Below, piece after piece: positions 1-11,008 of a stretch of 64,000 nt of DNA; positions within the stretch are counted from its first letter, which is position 1; each line of letters begins with the position of its first letter. This DNA comes from Ypsolopha sequella (Eukaryota > Arthropoda > Insecta > Lepidoptera > Ypsolophidae): NCBI GenBank assembly GCA_934047225.1, contig OW203991.1, positions 3,100,001 to 3,164,000 of the forward strand, in the 5' to 3' direction. Under the pieces are notes generated by a model. It saw nothing but the letters and a program-made list of their open reading frames with translations. It did not search any database and had not been told where the DNA came from. The translations under genes were made by a program, and so were the position numbers.

Positions 1-500
1 AATTGAGTACAGAGTTTTGAACAATGTTTTGAATATCTTCATATGGTTAGGGTTTTGTCAAAAACGGAATCTTTCTTTTACTTTGAAATTTTATTGTAAT
101 CGTAATAGGAGCGTCACAAGAAACATCGTTTACCGATAATTATAATAGCGATGTTAACTTTTTTGTTACAAATTAAGTAATCTTTACTAATAATACAGTA
201 TTAAAAAATTTTGTCTGTACATTGTTTTTTTTTTTAGAATTTTTCGGTCTGTATGTAAGTTCTGTTTTAACTCGAGAATCACTCAACGGATTTGGATGCG
301 GTTTTCTTTATCATCATCGTAGTGACCCTAGTCAAAATATAGCCTATAATTGATAAAATAACCGCCAAGCCGAAAACTGTCGATAGTACTCAAAGATTGA
401 AAGACACTTACATGCGACCGAAGCCGCGGGCGAAAGGTAGTAATTTATAAAAATAAGCGACTTTCTGTACTTTATTAACATAGCAAAATGTTAAAACACC
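1..500. other. Non-coding, AT-rich; no gene seen
   Basis: No supported open frame. Around 240-340 there is text of the kind often found in insect interspersed repeats, but I could not pair it with another copy in this window. Confidence 0.5.
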
Positions 501-770
501 GGCCAAGTGCGAGTCGGGCTCGCGCACGAAGGACTCCATACCATTATCTATAAAAACGGCAAAAAAACATGTCTGTTGTATGGGAGCCCCCTTAAATATT
601 TATTTTATTCTGTTTTTTAGTATTTTGTTGTTATAGCTGCAACAGAAATACATCATCTGTGAAAATTTCAACTGTCTAACTATCACGGTTCATAAGATAC
701 AGCCTGGTTACAGACAGACAGCGGAGTCTTTGTAATAGGGTCCCGTTGGTTACCCTTTGGATACGGAACC
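501..770 (+). repeat. Interspersed repeat, lepidopteran SINE-like family (copy 1)
   Basis: It begins with GGCCAAGTGCGAGTCGGGCT and ends near a GGTACGGAACC-like motif. A second copy lies in reverse at 28510-28757. Shorter pieces occur at about 9660-9716, 10321-10390, 17030-17132, 26878-26925 and 56370-56446. The family is recognised as a common lepidopteran repeat; whether it is a true SINE or a LINE 3' fragment is not settled. Open frames inside it (for example 683-991, minus) are not genes. Confidence 0.75.
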
Positions 771-1106
771 TTAAAAAAGCTACACCGCTCAGCTAAAACC
801 GGGCGCGAAGTTATCGCGCTCGTTAACCCGAGTGCATTCCTGCAATTAAACCCCTCGAGTGGTGCATAGTGACGTCGGCCGATCCGCCCTAGTTGCCAGC
901 TGCGTTGTGACGTCACAGCCGAGACGGGCTGGCCAAGGGCGTCGCCGGGCCGACAGGCCGCCACAACCGAGTATAATCGATACCTCACCACACGGGATAC
1001 ACGCGATTTAAACGGTTATGGGGAGCTTCCATGTCTGTCTGTCGTACATGAGGAAGGCTGTAGAATTAATACCGGAGAAGTACTGAAAATTCGATAAAGC
1101 GTATTT
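771..1106. other. Unassigned intergenic sequence
   Basis: A locally GC-richer stretch at 780-1000 gives a spurious minus-strand frame. No domain, motif or repeat partner was seen. Confidence 0.4.
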
Positions 1107-1110
1107 TTAA

Positions 1111-1350
1111 GGGCGCACTGAGCGTTTGCCTTTGTCTCTATCTTTTTTCTTTATGTGTAAAGAGTAAAGAAAATAACCAAACTTGCACTTTCTCTATGTT
1201 TTTCGTTATTATTTTCATCATATTGTTCTTAAATGAATAAGTATCGTGCATAAACGCTCCAGTTATTTATGAACTTTATTTTAGTAAATAAATTATCATA
1301 TCAAATTACTTATTTTTATAAAAAAGTAGGGAAAAAGATGAAAAAAATTA
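1111..1350. mobile_element. Remnant related to the TTAA element at 28975-29397
   Basis: It is preceded by TTAA (1107-1110) and begins GGGCGCACTGAG. The following 100 bases resemble the reverse complement of the right end of the element at 28975-29397, with a shared run like GAGTAAAGAAAATAACCA. The other end was not identified; a TTAA at 1653-1656 beside GGCGCC could be it. Confidence 0.45.
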
Positions 1351-1656
1351 CTCGAAAATAGTTTTATTCTCTCGAGACAACTTTATCAAATCGTATTTCC
1401 ATTGTGTATACAGTCTAGTATATATATACTCAATAATACCAATATATTTCCCTAAATTTTAATTTAATTGTTTTCTACTTCAAACGAGCGTTATAAAAAC
1501 GAGTCTGTGTGTGTAAAAAGCTCGGTGCGCCCTGCCATTGGCTGTAGGAATTTCATATATTTGACTCGACTTTTCGATTCGATTTGGGTGCACTTTGACA
1601 CAGCATACGTATGTAAGGTATTAAAGATAGGTTTGCCAAAACCGCCTTAGGCTTAA

Positions 1657-2037
1657 GGCGCCTAAAAACTTCCTTTTTTTTACTTTGTGATAAATCTTGT
1701 CAGAATGCCCCCTTTCCCAAAAATAAATCATGGATCCGCCTTTGCACTTAGCCATGTCGTAGCCCACATTGTACGACGTATGTTTAAGATCACGAAACAG
1801 TGGTTTCAGATACTGTTAGTTAGTTAAATCCAGACTTTTTTGTAACGAAGTACTTATCGCACGCTGCACTCCAGACACTTGGCGAATTACAGCTAAGCTG
1901 AAAAACGTGTAAGACTTCGACCGTCATGACACTTGCTATAGTACGTTACAGCTATGCATGTAGTGCAGTGTAGCTATATTCGTAATGTGTGTGTTTGTTT
2001 GTTTAGAAGCATGTCTATGTATAGGAACAAACATCGT
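1657..2037. other. No feature seen
   Basis: AT-rich sequence without a supported open frame, motif or recognised repeat. Confidence 0.4.
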
Positions 2038-2410
2038 TATAGTAGTTTATGCTACTAGGGCGAAAAGGAATAAATTAGCGTAGCGAGTGTTTTAATCGTA
2101 ACCGAGTAATTTATTGCTCTTACGCCCGTGTATCATACTACGTTTTTCAATGCATAGTGTGAGGAAATAAAACAAATATAATCTTGTGAATTTTAAATTA
2201 TGATTGGCTCAAAAGGACTGTATCCAGAGCCGTTAAACAGTGGAAAAAAAAGTATAAAATGTATGGTACACAGTACACAGGAAAGGTTACAGGTTAGCCA
2301 ACCATTATAACTAAATTAAAAAAAATAGTATTAATAAAGCCCTAGGCCAAAATAATCGACTTTCTGTTCGGTTTTGAATGCTGTACGAGCATTTGCATTG
2401 AAAACTTTTT
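2038..2410 (-). mobile_element. MITE family M1, copy A (reverse orientation)
   Basis: Reverse complement of the elements at 8473-8870 and 21036-21430. Shared blocks include the TAGTTTATGCTACTAGGGCG end, the GTATCATACTACG block and the AAAATAATCGACTTTCTG block. This copy lacks half of a hairpin that the other two carry near their 3' ends. No coding capacity. Confidence 0.8.
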
Positions 2411-2454
2411 AATTGTTCCTGTTATTTAATACACAATATATATATATTATATAT

Positions 2455-2520
2455 ACATCCATACAGATATACATCCAGTTCAGAAGGCAATTAAAGATAT
2501 ATAATAGGCCCTCTGGTCTG
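2455..2520 (+). repeat. Short remnant of the element inserted in the DIRS gag
   Basis: The CCAGTTCAGAAGGCAATTAA...TAATAGGCCC stretch matches 48107-48157, the right arm of the palindromic insert in the DIRS gag region. Confidence 0.5.
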
Positions 2521-2944
2521 AGGAGTTTTGGCAAAATATTTATCTTTAAATTTGTTTCTAATTGATTTGTTCTAGTTAGTAATGCACTCTACTTAATGTT
2601 TATAGTATCCAAAGCAGCGTATTTTGCTATAAATCATATAATCTTGTAATGTGAATTGATGAAAGAGGTAGAATGTCTCTGCGCAGCCCTCTGGGAAACA
2701 GGCGTGGGAATATGTCAATATTTCATTGTTGTCAATAATTTTCGTGATTATACTGATGATTTTAAAATCAATCTACCGTCGATTCAAAATAAAACGAATC
2801 CAAATAACATTTATAAATAGAAAGCTAAATATTATTTGTTTTTTTGCGCGCTGATGTCAATTGACTTTTTGGCATGCCTTCAGTTTTTTTGTATAAAAAT
2901 AAACTGTTGCAGACAGAAAATAAATCTAGTTATTCTTGACGTAG
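2521..2944. other. No gene; fragment of an interspersed repeat near 2650-2715
   Basis: The stretch at 2660-2715 (GCCCTCTGGGAAACAGGCGT) belongs to a repeat motif seen again at 55900-55950 and, reversed, at 25100-25145 and 58440-58470. The rest is AT-rich and unassigned. Confidence 0.45.
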
Positions 2945-5134
2945 TTTTCTGTTTGTACTGATGAGACCCTTGCCTCGTGCTCTTTTTCTGTTTGTACTGA
3001 TGAGACCCTTGCCTCGTGCTCTTTTTCTGTTTGTACTGATGAGACCCTTGCCTCGTGCTCTTTTTCTGTTTGTACTGATGATACCCTTGCCTCGTGCTCT
3101 TTTTCTGTTTGTACTGATGAGACCCTTGCCTCGTGCTCTTTTTCTGTTTGTACTGATGAGACCCTTGCCTCGTGCTCTTTTTCTGTTTGTACTGATGATA
3201 CCCTTGCCTCGTGCTCTTTTTCTGTTTGTACTGATGATACCCTTGCCTCGTGCTCTTTTTCTGTTTGTACTGATGATACCCTTGCCTCGTGCTCTTTTTC
3301 TGTTTGTACTGATGAGACCCTTGCCTCGTGCTCTTTTTCTGTTTCTACTGATGATACCCTTGCCTCGTGCTCTTTTTCTGTTTGTACTGATGATACCCTT
3401 GCCTCGTGCTCTTTTTCTGTTTGTACTGATGAGACCCTTGCCTCGTGCTCTTTTTCTGTTTGTACTGATGATACCCTTGCCTCGTGCTCTTTTTCTGTTT
3501 GTACTGATGATACCCTTGCCTCGTGCTCTTTTTCTGTTTGTACTGATGAGACCCTTGCCTCGTGCTCTTTTTCTGTTTGTACTGATGATACCCTTGCCTC
3601 GTGCTCTTTTTCTGTTTGTACTGATGATACCCTTGCCTCGTGCTCTTTTTCTGTTTGTACTGATGAGACCCTTGCCTCGTGCTCTTTTTCTGTTTGTACT
3701 GATGATACCCTTGCCTCGTGCTCTTTTTCTGTTTGTACTGATGATACCCTTGCCTCGTGCTCTTTTTCTGTTTGTACTGATGATACCCTTGCCTCGTGCT
3801 CTTTTTCTGTTTGTACTGATGATACCCTTGCCTCGTGCTCTTTTTCTGTTTGTACTGATGATACCCTTGCCTCGTGCTCTTTTTCTGTTTGTACTGATGA
3901 TACCCTTGCCTCGTGCTCTTTTTCTGTTTGTACTGATGATACCCTTGCCTCGTGCTCTTTTTCTGTTTGTACTGATGATACCCTTGCCTCGTGCTCTTTT
4001 TCTGTTTGTACTGATGATACCCTTGCCTCGTGCTCTTTTTCTGTTTGTACTGATGATACCCTTGCCTCGTGCTCTTTTTCTGTTTGTACTGATGAGACCC
4101 TTGCCTCGTGCTCTTTTTCTGTTTGTACTGATGATACCCTTGCCTCGTGCTCTTTTTCTGTTTGTACTGATGATACCCTTGCCTCGTGCTCTTTTTCTGT
4201 TTGTACTGATGATACCCTTGCCTCGTGCTCTTTTTCTGTTTGTACTGATGAGACCCTTGCCTCGTGCTCTTTTTCTGTTTGTACTGATGATACCCTTGCC
4301 TCGTGCTCTTTTTCTGTTTGTACTGATGATACCCTTGCCTCGTGCTCTTTTTCTGTTTGTACTGATGAGACCCTTGCCTCGTGCTCTTTTTCTGTTTGTA
4401 CTGATGATACCCTTGCCTCGTGCTCTTTTTCTGTTTGTACTGATGATACCCTTGCCTCGTGCTCTTTTTCTGTTTGTACTGATGAGACCCTTGCCTCGTG
4501 CTCTTTTTCTGTTTGTACTGATGATACCCTTGCCTCGTGCTCTTTTTCTGTTTGTACTGATGATACCCTTGCCTCGTGCTCTTTTTCTGTTTGTACTGAT
4601 GATACCCTTGCCTCGTGCTCTTTTTCTGTTTGTACTGATGATACCCTTGCCTCGTGCTCTTTTTCTGTTTGTACTGATGATACCCTTGCCTCGTGCTCTT
4701 TTTCTGTTTGTACTGATGAGACCCTTGCCTCGTGCTCTTTTTCTGTTTGTACTGATGATACCCTTGCCTCGTGCTCTTTTTCTGTTTGTACTGATGATAC
4801 CCTTGCCTCGTGCTCTTTTTCTGTTTGTACTGATGAGACCCTTGCCTCGTGCTCTTTTTCTGTTTGTACTGATGATACCCTTGCCTCGTGCTCTTTTTCT
4901 GTTTGTACTGATGATACCCTTGCCTCGTGCTCTTTTTCTGTTTGTACTGATGAGACCCTTGCCTCGTGCTCTTTTTCTGTTTGTACTGATGATACCCTTG
5001 CCTCGTGCTCTTTTTCTGTTTGTACTGATGATACCCTTGCCTCGTGCTCTTTTTCTGTTTGTACTGATGATACCCTTGCCTCGTGCTCTTTTTCTGTTTG
5101 TACTGATGATACCCTTGCCTCGTGCTCTTTTTCT
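2945..5134. repeat. 39-bp minisatellite, about 56 head-to-tail copies
   Basis: The unit reads TTTTTCTGTTTGTACTGATG then AKACCCTTGCCTCGTGCTC, where K is G or T. Copies are nearly identical; one has GTTTCTACT for GTTTGTACT at about 3340. The unit is 13 codons long and free of stops in one frame on each strand, so it creates two fake proteins of over 730 residues. The G/T site is not random: through much of the array it follows a G-T-T order, a 117-bp higher-order repeat, broken by a run of ten T units between about 3700 and 4080. Confidence 0.97.
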
Positions 5135-5290
5135 ATCCCAGCACATAACTAGTGGGTACTGACTGTCCATTGAGCTTTTTGGATGGAGTTGCAGGATGGT
5201 CCCTTTATCACAGTACCTTTATGTATTATGTTTGAAAGTTATTTATGCCATGACATCACTTTTTAATACACAGTTGATTTGAGCCGCAAT

Positions 5291-5600
5291 TTCCGTTAAA
5301 GATGCTCAAACAAACAACAGTAAATCCACGAAATATTATGGAAAACTGTTTCGCCTGGGCAGCCACTCTAAAAACTTGACCTAAATTTTTTTTGTTTTAT
5401 TTATATTTCTTTAATAGCTTGGAATTCTAAGAAACTGTAGTGAAAAAATGTAATATTATGTAAGCAAGTCTTTCTTAATAGTTCTTATTAAATGAAAAAG
5501 TCTTTTTAGTAGCTGCCCAGGAGAAACTGTTTTTTTTTTGTTTTTTTTTTCTATGATATTTCGTGGAGTTTTGTTCGAGCACCCTTAATAAAAACGGAAA
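5291..5600. mobile_element. Foldback/MITE-like inverted repeat
   Basis: The left arm (TTCCGTTAAAGATGCTCAAA to GCCTGGGCAGCC, 5291-5366) pairs imperfectly with the right arm (CTGCCCAGGAGAAACTG to ACGGAA, 5513-5600). The AT-rich spacer has long T runs. No coding content. Confidence 0.6.
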
Positions 5601-5646
5601 CTAAAAAAAAACAAAAACGGTAAATTAGTCATTCAATAAAAAGCAT

Positions 5647-5759
5647 GTACAGTGGAGACCACATCAAGCTATGCACTTGCAGTACGACATTAGCCCCTAC
5701 AGAGAAGAATATAAGATAGGTACAAAGGTGTGTCTTACTTGATGCGGTCTCCACTGTAC
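5647..5759. mobile_element. TA-type MITE family M2, copy 1
   Basis: A 113-bp near-palindrome with ends TACAGTGGAGACCACATCAA and the reverse complement. The terminal CAGT flanked by TA suggests a Tc1/mariner-type MITE. Other copies: 10527-10643, 17407-17524, 23457-23573. Confidence 0.85.
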
Positions 5760-6244
5760 AGCACTAAAGAAAGGCAGTGTGGAATAGAAATTGCAACTTC
5801 GATGGTCCATTTCGCTATAACTAATGTTTTGCCTCTGGCTTCGCCCGCGTTCTAGAAACTCTGCCCTCTTTAGTCATAGCGATAGATATCTTGAAATTTT
5901 TATCAAGAAACCCTCGTTTAGTAATGGCGTTATAGCTATGTTGAGAACTATGCTAAAGATAGCTCGCCCAAAAATTTGAGAGAAAAAGTAGCCGAGGCTT
6001 AAATAAAATACAGACAAAAAGAAGTTGCTTTTAATATGTTAGAAAAGATTCTTGTATTTGAACGTTCGTACATTCGTTGGCTACGGTCCAACTAACGAAT
6101 CGCCTTAACTTGCGGAAGTGCATACTGACTGCTTGGTCTTTATACAGAGTGTAAATAGACTACCTTTAAATTAAACCACATATTCTTCTGATCATACTGA
6201 ACCACTTTTCCCAAGAAACATACCCGCGCAATCGTTGGGAAAGT

Positions 6245-6665
6245 ATTTAAGAGTCGGAGTTCCGAGATTGGGCAAAACAGGGTTCGGAGTTATGGCTTTT
6301 TAAGATAGTAAAATATTAATTTCTGAACAAAATAAATACCACTTGTTACCTTACAAGATGAAGTACAGGTTCATTAAAAAAAATCTTGGCACTAATGTAT
6401 AGTAACCTCAAAAAAAAAAAAAAAAAAACAGGATGTCAAGTTCAGGTTACACCCGTAGCGCTGCAATGCTATTCAAGAGATTTTCTTGAAATTCCTGTTT
6501 TTTTTCTGAAGTTACTATACATTATTGCCGTGATTTTTTTAATGAACCTACACTTCATCTTGTAAGGTAACAAGTGGTATTTATTTTGTTCAGAAATTTG
6601 AAATTTTACCGTCTTAAAAAGCCATAACCCCGAACCCCGAATCTCGGAACACCGACCCTTAAGTT
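6245..6665. mobile_element. Foldback element, arms about 180 bp
   Basis: The left arm (about 6245-6432) is repeated inverted at about 6487-6665; shared words include TACCACTTGTTACCTTACAA and its complement. The loop is under 60 bases. The minus frame at 6469-6669 is part of the palindrome, not a gene. Confidence 0.75.
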
Positions 6666-6861
6666 TCAAACAAAAACGAGTGAACCCTAACGCACCGAGA
6701 TGCGGGCAGCGTTCTGAAATGGTCCTTCTTCCTGCGAGATAACGTCTTAAGTTACAGTTGAATTTTTTATCTGAAGATTTGTGCGGTTGTTTTTCTTCAA
6801 AGAGTTATTCAGTATGTTATGGTTTTACTTAATGGTCTTTTTACACCCTCTATACTCTTGA

Positions 6862-7872
6862 TTCTTTGAGGTCGGTTCGTGCAGTTTATTGAGACGGTCG
6901 CGACTCTACGGCGTAGCAATTGCTGCGACTCATGGTTGTCTCGCTTTGTAGACCTGCTACGTCGTAGCACAGATAAACACAAGGGTCTTTGAGGTCCCTT
7001 CGTACAGTTTGTGGAGACCACAGTACTTGGTGGAGACAGTCGCATCTCTACGGTGGCGTAGCAGCTGCTGCGACTTCATTGTTGTCCCGGTTGGTAGACC
7101 CGCTACGTCGTAGCACAGATAAACACAAGGGTCTTTGAGGTCGTTTCGTACAGTTTGTTGAGACGATCGAGTCTCTACAGCGTAGCAGCTGCTGCGACTT
7201 CATTGTTGTCCCGGTTGGTAAACCCGCTACGTCGTAGCACAGATAAACACAAGGGTCTTTGAGGTCGTTTCGTACAGTTTGTTGAGACGATCGAGTCTCT
7301 ACAGCGTAGCAGCTGCTGCGACTTCATTGTTGTCCCGGTTGGTAGACCCGCTACGTCGTAGCACAGATAAACACAAGGGTCTTTGAGGTCGTTTCGTACA
7401 GTTTGTTGAGACGATCGAGTCTCTACAGCGTAGCAGCTGCTGCGACTTCATTGTTGTCCCGGTTGGTAGACCCGCTACGTCGTAGCACAGATAAACACAA
7501 GGGTCTTTGAGGTCGTTTCGTACAGTTTGTTGAGACGATCGAGTCTCTACAGCGTAGCAGCTGCTGCGACTTCATTGTTGTCCCGGTTGGTAGACCCGCT
7601 ACGTCGTAGCACAGATAAACACAAGGGTCTTTGAGGTCGTTTCGTACAGTTTGTTGAGACGATCGCGTCTCTACAGCGTAGCAGCTGCTGCGACTTCATG
7701 GTTGTCCCGCTTTGTAGACTTGCTACGTCGTAGCACAGATAAACACAAGTGTCTTTGAGGTCGTTTCGTACAGTTTGTTGAGACGATCGCGTCTCTACAG
7801 CGTAGCAGCTGCTGCGACTTCATGGTAGTCCCGCTTTGTAGACTTGCTACGTCGTAGCACAGATAAACAAAG
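6862..7872. repeat. 124-bp tandem satellite, about 8 copies
   Basis: The GTCTTTGAGGTC word recurs at 6985, 7131, 7255, 7379, 7503, 7627 and 7751, after a variant first copy at 6862. The period is 124 bp except for one unit of 146 bp (6985-7130), which carries an internal duplication. Interior copies are almost identical; outer ones diverge, as expected from unequal exchange. Frames inside are chance products. Confidence 0.93.
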
Positions 7873-8472
7873 ATATTGTAAGTGACTTTGATAGGTATTG
7901 TACGCTTTGGCAAAGGAATTTCAAATATATCCAATGCTGTGCATAATCTGTGCTTCGTTGACGGTAAAACTGTGAAAGTAAAAATATAACATTCACAAAT
8001 AACACCTTGCGTAGGTTCAACAAACTTAAGGCCACGTAACTAATTTACCAAAACGAAATTTCGTACTAACTAAAACTTTGCCTATAAACACACAACATAA
8101 ACCCCCGGGAAAACAGGAAATAAAGCAAGTCTATGTTATAGGGATGTTACACAGTCTTCTGAGTACCATAGATCAAAGAAACGATAGCTCAATTTGGTAC
8201 AAATAAATAGGGCGATTACATTCGGGAAAAGTAAAAATATTTTAGTTTTTTTGGACCTCTCTAAAACTAAATACATGTGTTTGAGGAATTTATGTGATTA
8301 GTTTCGAAACGGTGAATACATGCCGGAAGGTATTGCATGTCAAAAAAATCGTGTTTTTGCGCTTTGCTCGCTGATAGTCCTCTCGGGACAAAATAATCGC
8401 TGGTAATGTGGAATGTCTCTGGTACCTGTTCGTGAGGCATACGACGATATATACGTAATATTTTATAATTTT
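7873..8472. other. Unassigned intergenic sequence
   Basis: No supported coding region or repeat partner. Short frames on both strands have no recognisable domain. Confidence 0.4.
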
Positions 8473-8870
8473 TCAATGCAAGTGCTCGTAAAGGCCCACT
8501 TTTTATGCATCAAAACCGAACAGAAAGTAGATTATTTTGCCCTAGGGCTTTATTATTATTATTTTTTTAATTTATTTACGAGAAGTTGGCTAACCTGCAT
8601 TCTTTCCTGTGTTCGTACCATAAATGTTGTACTTTTTTTTCCACTGTTTTCCACGGCTCTGGATACAGTCCTTTTGAGCCAATCATAATTTAAAGTTCAC
8701 AAGATTATACTTGTTTTATTTCCTCAGATTATGCATTGAAAAACGTAGTATGATACACGGGCGTAAGAGCAATAACTTACTCGGTTACGTTTAAAACACT
8801 CGCTACGCTCGTGTTTTAAATCGTCCTCGTAATTTATTCCTTTTCGCCCTTGTAGCATAAACTACTATTA
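8473..8870 (+). mobile_element. MITE family M1, copy B
   Basis: Nearly the same as 21036-21430 and the reverse of 2038-2410. It begins TTTTTCAATGCAAGTGCTCG. The last 130 bp form a hairpin whose tip contains the inverted word TTTAAAACACTCGCTACGCT; the two legs carry GATACACGGGCG and CGCCCTTGTAGC. The open frame at 8413-8688 starts outside the repeat and is not a gene. Confidence 0.85.
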
Positions 8871-9721
8871 AGCAAAATACGAAATAAAGAACCGCTATCT
8901 TAGAAGCTTCAGTACCAACAATCGTAATGATATTTCATTATCGTTTGTACCAGTACGCTAGAATTTGTACCAAGATTTTATTCTGTACGTACACCTCTGC
9001 TTTTCAAATAAACATGTTTGATGTACACAACCTAGCGACAAAATGTAAGAGGGGGCCAACGACGGGCGGACCTTGAAAGTTTATCTTTCAAATCAAAATT
9101 AAAGCCTTTAGACGTAGCCTGCCGTACTGACAATGTTGGCTGTGCCCATTTTTAGCTTTCCGTAGTCACCAACAGGGAATCCTTATAATTTCGCCATGTA
9201 TTTTATAACGAAACTGACATCCAGAATTTATATAAATATATCGTCACGACATGAGTCCCCGATGGCGTGTCAGAGGTGTTCCAAATCCAAGTGTGAACTG
9301 TGAAATGAAAATCTCAATTTAATTTAATTCAATATTTTTTGCCTACATAATGAAAATGAAAAAAATGAAAAAGTTTTTACCTGAAACCATTTCACAAATT
9401 CGTTCCTATTTGAATATCTCGCCATCTTGCACCTCTTGATGAGAGATGGGTCAGAGTGTAGTGTAAGGCGGAAGGGAAACATATATACAGATGTGTGCAA
9501 AGTTTCATTGAGATCAAAGCCATCAGGACGTCACAAACACCGGCATGCTAATACGTTTGATATATGGCATTTGAGCGGGATGGGCCACCTTAACTTTATA
9601 AAATACAACAAATTATTTATTTAAGGATTCAAATTCAAATTAAAATTCAATTCCGTACGTGAAGGGTGCCAAACGGAACCCTATTACTAAGCCTCCGTCC
9701 GCTGCCCGTCTGTCACATCCA
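8871..9721. other. Unassigned, with a small repeat fragment
   Basis: 9240-9300 (CGTCACGACATGAGTCCCCG) resembles 54958-55015. 9660-9716 is a fragment of the repeat at 501-770, reversed. Nothing else recognised. Confidence 0.4.
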
Positions 9722-9905
9722 GCACAAAATAACCACTTACAGAAGATTCACTCCGCATAACTAGCGAAAACAGGCGCACGGTCGAAGTCGGTCGAATGCC
9801 ATTACGAAATTCTGCCGAGATCGTCGTACGTACGCGTCTATGTATGTGTGCGTCTGTTTTCGCTCGTTGTATGGAGTTGGCCTTCTGGTAGTATCTATTT
9901 TGTGC
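9722..9905. mobile_element. MITE family M3, copy 1
   Basis: The ends are inverted (GCACAAAATA...TATTTTGTGC) and a second copy lies at 53339-53551. Both contain GATCGTCGTACGTACGCGTC and a GCGAAAACAG block followed by its inverted partner, so each copy is itself largely palindromic. Confidence 0.8.
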
Positions 9906-10526
9906 AGCCAGTCACAAGGGTCTATACTTCAACCGTAAAACCGGGACAAAAAACGCAATGCACGAAGTTCATTAAAATGTCCCGTTATTTGTAGTGTACG
10001 TAAATGCATTTGGCCTCCATAGAATGTAATCTGTTGCGTTTCACCACAGCAATAATAAAGCTACAAGAACCGTCAAGATTCGGAAAGAAACGAAATGCAG
10101 TGGGTTTAGCAGGCGCCGTCGATACAGTATCTTTCCATCATACTTGCTCTCTCGCACATTGACAAACGCGGTACCTATAAGTGAGAGCGCATGTGGGATA
10201 GATAGACGCTGTATTTCTAGTGCGTGCTAGCTACAATGAATTTGGTGTAGTTGAAAAAAAAAGGTAAATACAAAATGTCGTTGCGTAACATAAAATTTGT
10301 ACTCATACGAGAAAATAATTGGGCCAAGTGCGAATCGGACTTGCACACAAAGGGTTCCCTACCACCATACAATACGGGTGCGAAACCCTAAAAACATTAT
10401 AGTAAATAACAACAATGTAAATGCCATAGCAACATCAAGGCGACAAAAATAAGGCGTTAAAATGACATTCAATTCGGCACCCCTCTTGAGTCCTCTTTTT
10501 TTTTTTGTTGTTTTTCTTTATAGTTC
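9906..10526. other. Non-coding, with one imperfect palindrome
   Basis: 10110-10215 folds on itself (GATACAGTATC...GACGCTGTATT, with paired CTCTCGCACA and GTGAGAGCGC), suggesting another old MITE. 10321-10390 is a fragment of the repeat at 501-770. Confidence 0.45.
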
Positions 10527-10643
10527 GTACAGCGGGGATCACGTTAACCTTTACACACTGGACTTTGTACCTGTCTTATACACTTCACTAGAAGGGCTAA
10601 TTTAGTACTGCAAGTGTCTAACTTGATGTGATCTCCACTGTAC
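10527..10643. mobile_element. TA-type MITE family M2, copy 2
   Basis: Ends GTACAGCGGGGATCAC and GTGATCTCCACTGTAC. More diverged than the other three copies. Confidence 0.8.
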
Positions 10644-10939
10644 AACAATCTGACCAAAAACATGTATGTACTGTCTTTAACTGCAACAAATAAAGTTGAA
10701 AGAAAAGCCACTTTTTGAGGAACGCCCCTTGGACATAATTTTTTATTTTTAATATTTATTAGTCCTTTATTCTTTATTGTACACACACAGAAATATTAAC
10801 AAAACAATGTTACAGTGAAAAAAAGATGCACATTGGCGAGCTTATCTCTAAACAGAGATTTCTGACAGCAAAACCATCACAATAGGAAAAAGTAACATAA
10901 ACGAAGTAATCATACAACGTGTACACAGAGAAGAATAGA
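10644..10939 (-). repeat. Possible LINE 3' end fragment (reverse)
   Basis: 10730-10900 (TATTTTTAATATTTATTAGTC, then GGCGAGCTTATCTCTAAACA) looks like the reverse complement of the 3' untranslated end of a lepidopteran LINE. No second copy in this window, so this is a recognition call only. Confidence 0.3.
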
Positions 10940-11008
10940 TACGAGGGTGAATCCAAAAGTTCTAAGCCCGACCGTGAAAATGAAAGAAAAGTGGGTTCAA
11001 AATTATTT

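Noticed and set aside
2945..5134. Possible hammerhead ribozyme or box C/D RNA array, because each unit has CTGATGA
   Set aside because: No GAAA core partner or paired stems in the unit on that strand, and the TGATGA and CTGA overlap, so neither RNA class can form.
2930..5170. Two very long frames (about 740 residues) on opposite strands
   Set aside because: Both are the 39-bp repeat read in frame; the unit length is divisible by three. No start context, domain or non-repeat sequence supports a gene.
2945..7872. CRISPR array
   Set aside because: Repeats are contiguous with no unique spacers, and the genome is eukaryotic.
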